Shown: positions 1-5,323 of the stretch, one piece after another
Layout: the number at the start of each line of letters is the position of its first letter
How positions within the stretch are numbered: position 1 is the first letter of the stretch
Source: an uncultured Eggerthella sp.
GTDB lineage: Bacteria > Actinomycetota > Coriobacteriia > Coriobacteriales > Eggerthellaceae
NCBI GenBank assembly: GCA_900544455.1
Contig: UQVJ01000046.1
Location: 1-13,437 of the forward strand
Length of the DNA stretch: 13,437 bases
Direction: 5' to 3'
Translations under genes and position numbers: made by a program
The notes under the pieces: model-generated
Databases searched by the model: none
Seen by the model: only the letters and a program-made list of their open reading frames with translations
Told to the model about the DNA's origin: nothing

Positions 1-101
1 AGCAAAAGGAGCAACGAGGCTGCACCTTCTATCTTCTCGGCTGACTCGACCACAGCGTTGACCGCACTGGCGGATATCGAATAGTCTTTCTCGGTTGCCA
101 T
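1..101 (-). CDS. Hypothetical protein, N-terminal part only (runs off the window)
   Basis: The first 33 codons of a minus-strand gene are visible, beginning MATEKDYSISASAV and continuing through a mostly helical stretch (VVESAEKIEGAASLLLL). The ATG at 101-99 is preceded by a purine-rich AAAAGGG about 9 bases upstream, a plausible ribosome binding site. It follows the parA-parB-rep genes in the same direction, separated from rep by about 260 bases that contain a large dyad, so it is probably another gene of the same mobile element. I do not recognise the family from this fragment. The first residues look soluble, with no signal peptide. Confidence 0.55.
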   Translation of the reverse strand, partial: MATEKDYSISASAVNAVVESAEKIEGAASLLLL

Positions 102-183
102 CTAGATGTACCCTTTTCTTCCCTCCAACCATTGGAAAAGATGGTAGCCGTTGTCCTCAAAAAGAGAGGCATCCACCTCAGTT

Positions 184-272
184 GTCACGCTGTTGGGAAA
201 TGTACACCAAATACCCAATACGGCAGATGCCCCTCTGTCCGGTATTTGGTGTACGTATTCAGTTAGCGTGAC
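184..272. repeat. Bipartite symmetric inverted repeat between rep and the next gene
   Basis: Two nested perfect inverted repeats share one centre. The inner pair is 14 bp (202-215 GTACACCAAATACC and its complement at 241-254) and the outer pair is 8 bp (184-191 GTCACGCT and its complement at 265-272). Exactly 10 unmatched bases separate inner and outer boxes on both sides, and the central spacer is 25 bases. Equal spacing on both arms suggests paired protein-binding boxes rather than a simple terminator, and no T-run sits next to the stem. Its place downstream of a replication gene fits an origin, a partition or transfer site, or an operator for the gene at 1-101. Which of these applies cannot be decided from sequence alone. 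Confidence 0.8.
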
Positions 273-364
273 CTCTCAATTATATTCCCGATTGGCTTGC
301 CGATGCGCTTCGGGTGCACCAAGCGACACGGAATGCATGGCTATACGGAAGCCGAAAACATCGA

Positions 365-1558
365 TTAATCACTATCTGGACACTTCTCATTGAATAGCTC
401 GAAGAGCTTCAGGTACCTCTCGTATCGTTCTCTGCACTTTGCCAGGCATCGCTGGAATTGCCTGTCTTTGTCGCAGGCCTCATCCAGCTCCTCTTGTGAA
501 GGCCGCTCTTCCGTGTCGGCGATCATGAGCGAGAGCACGACGCAGCGGGCGCTCTTGAGCTTGTTCCAGAGAGGTGCGAAATCCGGGTCGGCATCGGCAA
601 GCTCCTCCATGGTGAGCGGCTTGCCGTCATGCCCAAGCAGGCTCGGCGGTATCGGCTCGTCAGCAAAAGCTTCGAGACCGCCCTCTCCTTCGAGCCAGCG
701 AATGAGGTTCTTCGCAAGCTTCTTGTCGTCTGCATTTCTCATCCAGTATGCCTTCGCGTAGGCGTCGTAAGCGTGGATTATCTGCTCTGGAGTGTAGCCG
801 TCTGCAACCTTTCGCTTCCATGCCTCAAAGCAATCGCGTTTGAACTTGAGCGAGGAGACCGGTTTGATGGACATCTTGCACAACTCCTCGAAAGCCTCCG
901 TGAACTCTCCCTTCCTGAAAGCTGCAAAATCACCCTTCTCCTCTTTGCAATCTGATTCTGGCTCCGCCTCGAGGGGACAAGAGAGGGGTTTATCTTCATC
1001 AGTTCGTTTATCGGATAAGTAATTTATTGGATCTGATTTCCCAGATATGGTTTTCCCAGATACGGGATTTCCAGATACGGAATTTCCCGTTCTGGTGCTG
1101 ACCTGGTCATTCTTGGGGTCATCCGTGCCTCCAGCGGGAAGATCGCTCTCCAGCTCGAACTCAACGTTTGTGACAGGGTCGTGCTTGAATTCGGAGAGGA
1201 TCGCGTATCCTTCTTCCTTCAATTCGGCTGCGACGCTCGAATGCATAGCTGGATCATCGAGCGTGATCCATGTGGCTTCCTCGGCCTTGAGGAAGCGCCC
1301 GTTCTCGCTTCGTCTTCTCGCCCTGATGATGTAGCCAGCGCCCTCCAGCTCCTTGAGCCCAGCTGTCACGGCATCCACTCCATCTTTAACGAGCGTTGCG
1401 AAGCCGCGAATGGTGAAGACCCATTCTGGGTTGTTCTCAAGCGAGCGGATCTGACAGTAGATTCCCTTTGCCTTGAGGCTCAGGGTGTGATCGAAGAAGA
1501 CCGTGTTCTCGACGTGGGTAAACGATCCTTTCCCACGGTGCATCATGTTACCCATCAT
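365..1558 (-). CDS. Replication initiator-like winged-helix protein of a mobile element
   Basis: This 397-residue protein has an N-terminal winged-helix domain (about residues 13-90; FTHVENTVF, LSLKAKGIYCQIRSL, GLKELEGAGYI). That pattern is typical of replisome-organiser or replication-initiator proteins of plasmids, phages and integrative conjugative elements. A low-complexity linker follows. Residues about 155-175 carry a short repeat of the form (N/K)x(V/I)SG, encoded by four 15-bp DNA repeats. A helical C-terminal domain (about 215-320) contains W and basic residues, as in DnaD-like partners. The start at 1558 overlaps the end of parB and has AGAGGTG just upstream; ATGs at 1555, 1546 and 1543 are alternatives. 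The probable role is binding an origin and recruiting helicase. Family assignment is by pattern recognition; the exact subfamily is uncertain. Confidence 0.8.
   Translation of the reverse strand: MMGNMMHRGKGSFTHVENTVFFDHTLSLKAKGIYCQIRSLENNPEWVFTIRGFATLVKDGVDAVTAGLKELEGAGYIIRARRRSENGRFLKAEEATWITLDDPAMHSSVAAELKEEGYAILSEFKHDPVTNVEFELESDLPAGGTDDPKNDQVSTRTGNSVSGNPVSGKTISGKSDPINYLSDKRTDEDKPLSCPLEAEPESDCKEEKGDFAAFRKGEFTEAFEELCKMSIKPVSSLKFKRDCFEAWKRKVADGYTPEQIIHAYDAYAKAYWMRNADDKKLAKNLIRWLEGEGGLEAFADEPIPPSLLGHDGKPLTMEELADADPDFAPLWNKLKSARCVVLSLMIADTEERPSQEELDEACDKDRQFQRCLAKCRERYERYLKLFELFNEKCPDSD
1035..1094. repeat. Four tandem 15-bp repeats inside the rep gene (iteron-like)
   Basis: Units start at 1035, 1050, 1065 and 1080 and share a core of TTTCCCAGATAYG on the plus strand; the fourth is more diverged (TTTCCCGTTCTG). 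The period is exactly 15 bp, so the reading frame is kept and the protein gains a five-residue repeat. Tandem direct repeats within a replication initiator gene are a known arrangement for origins of RepA_N and related plasmids, so these may be initiator-binding iterons. That function is inferred. Confidence 0.7.
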
Positions 1559-2507
1559 GCACCTCTTCCTCGGCCAGCCAGTCGCGCTTCGCCTCGGCTG
1601 CTTCGAGTAGCTCCAAGGCTTTGATGATGCGTGCGTTCATCTCTGCATCGCTCATGTTCTCCTTGAAGAAGCGCGAGATACTCTTCTTAGGGATCTTGAA
1701 CTGCTCGACCTGATTGGGCTTTTCCTCTTCCATGATCGATTGGATAAGAACTGCCGTTAGCGTGCCCTCTTCCGAGTAGCGGCGCATCTTGACGGCTTGG
1801 GCATGGGACGGCGTGCAGGCTTGGGAGCCGATCGCGTCGAAGAGCCATTGCTGCTCGTCCTTTTCGAGGTAGCTGGTCGCTATTGCTGGCTGCATCTTCA
1901 TGCGCCCCGCGTCCACGAGGGCAAGCAGTTCTGGAATAAGATTGGTAAGGCGGATGTAGCGCCGGATCATATCCTTGCTAACGCCCAGCTCTTCAGCCAA
2001 GATATCTCTCGACTTCCTGCCGTCCAACTTGTGCGCAAGTTGCGCACAAGTTCGGTCGCTGCGGAAACCTTGTCGCTTCATGGCTTCAAGGCGCATCGAA
2101 TAAGCGAATGCCCGTTCGCTCGGCAGGATGGTCTCCCTTTGCAGATTCGAATCCACCATTGCGATGACGGCCTCATCGTCGGTGAGGTCCTTTACGATGC
2201 ATGGAACATTGGATAGGCCGACTATCTCCGCTGAATGCTTTCTTCTATGGCCGCTTATGAGTTCGAACGTTCCATCGCTTGTGACACGCACGGTCAGGGG
2301 CGACAGGATGCCGTGTTCCTGGATGCTCTCTACGAGCTGTTCCATGTCCTGGTCGTCGCGCACGCCAAAGGGATGGTTGGGGAACGGGACGATCGAGGCA
2401 ACAGGCAGTAGCTGGATGACGCTGCTTCCCTTCGAGTCCCGCTCGACCTGCGAGGTGAAGAGCTCGTCCACTGACGGAAGGCTTATGTTCACTTTCTTCT
2501 TAGCCAT
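1548..2507 (-). CDS. parB: ParB/Spo0J-family partition protein
   Basis: The 319-residue protein has the ParB N-terminal domain (about residues 33-140) with the box GHRR at 86-89, part of the CTP-binding motif in this family, and downstream residues VDSNLQRE typical of ParB. A helix-turn-helix follows at about 160-182 (ILAEELGVSKDMIRRYIRL). The C-terminal region is charged and could dimerise. ParB binds parS sites, spreads as a CTP-dependent clamp and activates the ParA ATPase for segregation. I chose the ATG at 2507, giving MAKKKVN, because GAGGTGG lies about 7 bases upstream; an in-frame ATG at 2528 would add seven residues. The gene overlaps the parA stop by 8 bases and the rep start by 11, so the three are translationally coupled. 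The stretch before the HTH (DRTCAQLAHKL) is encoded by a perfect palindrome. Confidence 0.92.
   Translation of the reverse strand: MAKKKVNISLPSVDELFTSQVERDSKGSSVIQLLPVASIVPFPNHPFGVRDDQDMEQLVESIQEHGILSPLTVRVTSDGTFELISGHRRKHSAEIVGLSNVPCIVKDLTDDEAVIAMVDSNLQRETILPSERAFAYSMRLEAMKRQGFRSDRTCAQLAHKLDGRKSRDILAEELGVSKDMIRRYIRLTNLIPELLALVDAGRMKMQPAIATSYLEKDEQQWLFDAIGSQACTPSHAQAVKMRRYSEEGTLTAVLIQSIMEEEKPNQVEQFKIPKKSISRFFKENMSDAEMNARIIKALELLEAAEAKRDWLAEEEVHDG
2026..2052. repeat. 27-bp near-continuous palindrome inside parB (candidate parS or operator)
   Basis: The arms AACTTGTGCGCAA (2026-2038) and TTGCGCACAAGTT (2040-2052) are perfect 13-bp complements around a single central G. A continuous palindrome of this size in coding sequence is unlikely by chance and resembles a dimer-binding site. 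Because it lies inside parB, a ParB-binding centromere-like site is the first hypothesis; an operator for another dimeric regulator is the alternative. Confidence 0.85.
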
Positions 2508-3285
2508 GGCAGACCACCTCGTCGGCAAGGCTGGTGAAGGCTGATGCGACTTTGCCGCGTTTGTCGTAAGCGAAGATGCTTACGCCGACGGCAGGCGTCT
2601 CTGCGGCCGATACGGCTCGGGGGATGATGGACTCGAATACGTGATAGGTATTGCCGTATTGGCTGCGAATGGTCGCCTCCACCTCGCGAGCAAGGTTGTT
2701 CCTAGTGTCGAAGAGCGTGATCAGTATCCCCTCGACCTCAAGAGAGGGGTTGATCTGCCGCTTGACCCTCTTGATGGTCTTCAGGAGCTCGGTCATCGCG
2801 GATGCTGGCAGAAACTCAGCCGAGACCGGGATGAGCACGCTATCTGACGCGACGAACGCGTTCACGGGCAAGATTCCCAGCGTCGGCGCACAGTCTATGA
2901 GGACGTAATCGTAGTTGTCCTTTATGCCGGAAAGCCAGGTGTTGAGTATCTGCTCACGCGACATCGCCATGAAGATGCCCATCTCCATGCTGGCGAGGTC
3001 GATGTTCGCAGGCATGAGGTCGACGCCTTCTTTATGGCTGAGGATTCCCTCATCTGCCTGCAGGTCTATACCCTCGATCACCGCCTGGATATGGTTCGCG
3101 ACGGTGACCTCTAAAGAGTCGGGATTTGCCCAGCCGAGCGATTTGGTCAGATCGCCTTGGGGATCCGTGTCCACCAACAATACGCGCTTGTCGAGCTTTG
3201 CCAAGGCGATGCCGAGACTGAGCGTTGTGGCGGTCTTCCCTGTCCCTCCTTTTTGGTTTGCCACCGCTATCGTTTTGCACGTCAT
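2500..3285 (-). CDS. parA: ParA/Soj-family partition ATPase
   Basis: This 261-residue deviant Walker ATPase shows KGGTGKT at residues 12-18 (Walker A with the signature lysine), VDTDPQGD at 38-45 (switch I/A') and YVLIDCAP at 127-134 (Walker B). It lacks an N-terminal DNA-binding extension, so it resembles Soj or the short type Ib ParA proteins. It would form ATP-dependent, nucleoid-bound dimers that position ParB-parS complexes. I chose the ATG at 3285 (MTCKTIAV) because GGAGGT sits 5 bases upstream and the nucleotide-binding core starts directly after it; an upstream in-frame ATG at 3339 is less likely. It is the first gene of the parA-parB-rep operon. Its ribosome binding site lies within a strong dyad, suggesting translational or operator control. 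Confidence 0.95.
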   Translation of the reverse strand: MTCKTIAVANQKGGTGKTATTLSLGIALAKLDKRVLLVDTDPQGDLTKSLGWANPDSLEVTVANHIQAVIEGIDLQADEGILSHKEGVDLMPANIDLASMEMGIFMAMSREQILNTWLSGIKDNYDYVLIDCAPTLGILPVNAFVASDSVLIPVSAEFLPASAMTELLKTIKRVKRQINPSLEVEGILITLFDTRNNLAREVEATIRSQYGNTYHVFESIIPRAVSAAETPAVGVSIFAYDKRGKVASAFTSLADEVVCHG

Positions 3286-3290
3286 GGTGC

Positions 3291-3327
3291 ACCTCCATTC
3301 CTGTGGCATAAGCCACGTCGTGGAGGT
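3291..3327 (-). promoter_or_regulatory. Hairpin covering the parA ribosome binding site
   Basis: On the minus strand ACCTCCA (3327-3321) can pair perfectly with TGGAGGT (3297-3291), which contains the parA Shine-Dalgarno sequence. Inside this stem a second perfect 5-bp stem, GTGGC/GCCAC (3316-3312 with 3307-3303), closes on a 4-base loop. The result is a two-tier hairpin ending 5 bases before the parA ATG. It could lower parA translation, or act at DNA level as an operator for ParA, ParB or Rep. The pairing is visible; the regulatory effect is inferred. Confidence 0.6.
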
Positions 3328-3795
3328 CAGACAGCCCATTCAAATAATGTGCGAATGAGCCGTACGTTTCGCAAATACTGGAAGCGTACTGGAAAATTCG
3401 GGGTTGCAGAAATCGAGAAGGAAATTGAAGGCGTTCAGAGGTTTCGCAAAAGCATGTTCTGAACTGGGGATTTAGCGTATGCGCGTTTCACCTGTTTCGT
3501 GAAGCTTCACCATGATGCCAGCTTGGGAAGCTCGTGCCTTACCACTTGGCGACACCCGCGCAAGACCTAATCCTAGCACAAAGCCAGCAAGAAATGCCTG
3601 CAAGCAAGTCATGCATCTACTTAAAATGCAAAGCTGCGGAAGGGCCGCCGCGCTTATTGAATCAGTGCATTCTCTGCTTCTCCGGTGAGGGGCGCTGGGC
3701 GGATGTCGGCGAACCGCGCGGGTGCGGCCTCTGAGACCTCCGGCGAATCATGGAGGAGAATCTTCCGAGACATCGGGCAAATAGCCGAAAAGCGC
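3328..3795. other. Gene-free stretch upstream of parA; probable parA promoter region and element boundary
   Basis: No convincing gene is seen. The sequence GTTTCGCAAA occurs twice (3366-3375 and 3441-3450). A dyad of GTTTCAC (3485-3491) and GTGAAGC (3499-3505), one mismatch from perfect, lies further out; its half-sites resemble those of parS. On the minus strand a possible -10 CATTAT occurs just upstream of the parA leader (3339-3344), without a clear -35. A 35-codon plus-strand reading frame at 3355-3462 has no ribosome binding site. The right end of the mobile element probably falls somewhere here or slightly further right, but no attachment-site duplication can be recognised because the other end is outside the window. 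Confidence 0.4.
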
Positions 3796-4011
3796 GGCAA
3801 GAAACGAGCATTATGTACGCTTGCGCAGCCGAAGGGCCCCTTTCTGGCAAGATCTCGCTGAAATGTACTCTCGGACAGCCCATTTTGGCAAGAATGGCGT
3901 ATTTTGTACTCTTTAAGATGGGCAAGCGCTGTCGAGGAGTACATTTAGCGAATATCTCGCCAGAAAGGTCTGGTTTTCTTGCCCGAGCGTACATAATGCT
4001 CGTTTCCTGCC
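3796..4011. repeat. Five 25-bp repeats in a 216-bp symmetric dyad
   Basis: Five 25-bp copies fit GGC-N2-GA-N11-TGTAC-N-C without exception: 3796-3820, 3846-3870 and 3887-3911 on the plus strand, and 3937-3961 and 3987-4011 on the minus strand. The outer copies match in 24 of 25 positions when one is inverted. The left arm (3796-3870) and right arm (3937-4011) are both exactly 75 bases. The inner 32-base blocks match in 25 positions without gaps, while the 18-base linkers between repeats are not conserved. The fifth copy spans the centre. Conserved boxes with unconserved linkers of fixed length suggest protein-binding sites; a structured RNA is the alternative. The open frames on both strands look like by-products. 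Confidence 0.85.
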
Positions 4012-4020
4012 ATTCTGTGA

Positions 4021-4231
4021 TGTTCTGCCCCCGTGCGGGTGCTCTGGGTACTAGGCGCTACGGGGTCGTATCCACTGGAAGAGATTTTCCCTCGTGTGGG
4101 TGCGCTGGGTACGCTCGGGGTTGATGGGGCAGTTGCTGCGGCAATATCTGAACCCCTCATGCGGGGGGTGTTTCCTGGGGTAGGTGGGATGGTTGCTGCG
4201 ACGGCGTTCAAATCCCCCGTGCGGGGATGCG
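4021..4231. repeat. Four degenerate repeats spaced 60-65 bp; possible decayed CRISPR array
   Basis: Four imperfect copies centre on CCCCCGTGCGGG or close variants: about 4021-4049, 4081-4110, 4146-4175 and 4206-4234. Successive anchors (4033, 4094, 4159, 4219) are 61, 65 and 60 bases apart. The core is a short GC hairpin flanked by TTC/TTT on the left and GTG or ATG on the right, which resembles type I-E CRISPR repeats. The spacing equals a 28-29 base repeat plus a 32-36 base spacer. Against this, the copies are diverged, no cas gene is in the window, and two of the spacer-like segments share GTTGCTGCG. A plain degenerate tandem repeat is therefore about equally likely. Confidence 0.4.
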
Positions 4232-4393
4232 TTTGGCTGCTGGATCTGCCGGCGTAAGCACCTTTCTCGTGATTCTTGTGTTGTGGCAGGTATAGGAAAC
4301 GTTCAATAGTCTTTTGTTGGGGTAGGCTGAAGTCGTTGTTGTTGCGCTGCCATTGAAGCGCGTTTTCCGATTTGCCAACGAAAGGGGCAGGCT

Positions 4394-5059
4394 ATGAGTG
4401 CCAAGGCGGGTATGCCTGAAATCGACGGATTCATTTTCGATATGGACGGAACGCTTTTGCACACGCTTCCCGACTTGGCGGCGGTTACCAATAAGGCTCT
4501 GGAACTAGAGGGGTTCCCTGCCCATACCGAGGAACAAATCCGTACGTTTGTGGGCAATGGCGCTTTGGCTCTAGCGCGCTTGGCGGTGCCTGATGGGGCT
4601 ACCGAAGAACAGGCCGAAAAGGTATTCCATAATTTTAAGAGCCTGTACGGCGAATACGGCCTGAGCCTAACGCGTGAATTCGATGGCATGACGGAAGCCC
4701 TCAAGCAGCTTCATGCTTGCGGGAAGAAGCTGGGCATCATGTCCAATAAATTTGAAGGCGGCGTGAAAGACGTAGAGGCGAAGTTCTTCCCTGGCTTGTT
4801 CGACGTTTCTCATGGCGAAACCGATACCATCCCGCGCAAGCCGGCGCCCGATGGGCTTTTGCTGTGCGCGAGGGAAATGGGTCTTGATCCCGCCCGTTGT
4901 GCGTATTTTGGCGATTCCCATACCGATCTTATTGCAGCCCATAACGCAGGCATGCTTGCGGTAGGCGTTACGTGGGGCTATCAGCCGCTCGACACCCTCA
5001 AAACCGGCAAGCCCGATGTGCTCATTGATGCGCCTGTTGATATCCTGCAGTTTGCCTAG
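4394..5059 (+). CDS. HAD-superfamily hydrolase, phosphoglycolate phosphatase type
   Basis: The 221-residue protein has all four HAD motifs: FDMDGT at 15-20 (nucleophile D16, acid/base D18), IMSNK at 115-119 (S117), the lysine in PRKPAP (K149), and FGDSHTDL at 172-179 (D174, D178). Between motifs I and II lies the helical cap (about 24-95), starting with LPDLAAVTNKAL as in Gph and PGMB-like subfamily I enzymes. The probable reaction is magnesium-dependent dephosphorylation of a small phosphate ester such as 2-phosphoglycolate; substrate cannot be fixed from sequence. The ATG at 4394 follows AAAGGGG, about 7 bases upstream. The gene appears to stand alone, and no strong terminator is seen after it; a weak stem (AACGCG with CGCGTT, near 5075-5093) lacks a T-run. 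Confidence 0.9.
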   Translation: MSAKAGMPEIDGFIFDMDGTLLHTLPDLAAVTNKALELEGFPAHTEEQIRTFVGNGALALARLAVPDGATEEQAEKVFHNFKSLYGEYGLSLTREFDGMTEALKQLHACGKKLGIMSNKFEGGVKDVEAKFFPGLFDVSHGETDTIPRKPAPDGLLLCAREMGLDPARCAYFGDSHTDLIAAHNAGMLAVGVTWGYQPLDTLKTGKPDVLIDAPVDILQFA

Positions 5060-5169
5060 GGTATTGTTGATGAACGCGACCTGGGGCGCGTTGTTGGCTA
5101 GCTGCTGTTTGGCATAGGACGCATTCTGACTCGCGCTCGGTCGTCATGACAGCGCCTGCCTCGTTCGCA

Positions 5170-5237
5170 GTTGGCATGGGCGGGGCTTGGCTTGTTCGCA
5201 GCTGCCCGGTTGGCATGGGCAGTGCGTGGCTTGTTTC
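5170..5237. repeat. Short direct duplication in the gap before the helicase gene
   Basis: Two copies of GTTGGCATGGGC followed by a similar GGCTTGTT stretch begin at 5170 and 5209, giving a 39-bp period with a few mismatches. The rest of the 264-base gap between 5060 and 5323 shows nothing else recognisable apart from the helicase ribosome binding site GAAAGGA at 5313-5319. Confidence 0.6.
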
Positions 5238-5323
5238 GGCTGGCGCCCAGGTTGAACGCTCGCCATTTTCCGAGCAGCTGGCATATTGAAATCTTTAAAG
5301 CTCAGACATTTTGAAAGGACCCC

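Noticed and set aside
3355..3462. A 35-codon frame ending in VQRFRKSMF
   Set aside because: The composition looks protein-like, but there is no ribosome binding site and it lies in the parA upstream region; evidence is too thin for a gene call.
3654..4124. Overlapping open frames on both strands through the 25-bp repeats
   Set aside because: The frames are open on both strands because of the dyad symmetry. The short piece ending in LTGEAENALIQ at 3654 looks slightly protein-like and could be a gene remnant, but that cannot be supported.
4201..4231. GTTCAAATCCCCC resembling a tRNA T-loop
   Set aside because: The flanking bases do not form a T-stem, and no anticodon or D arm precedes it; it is one copy of the degenerate repeat.
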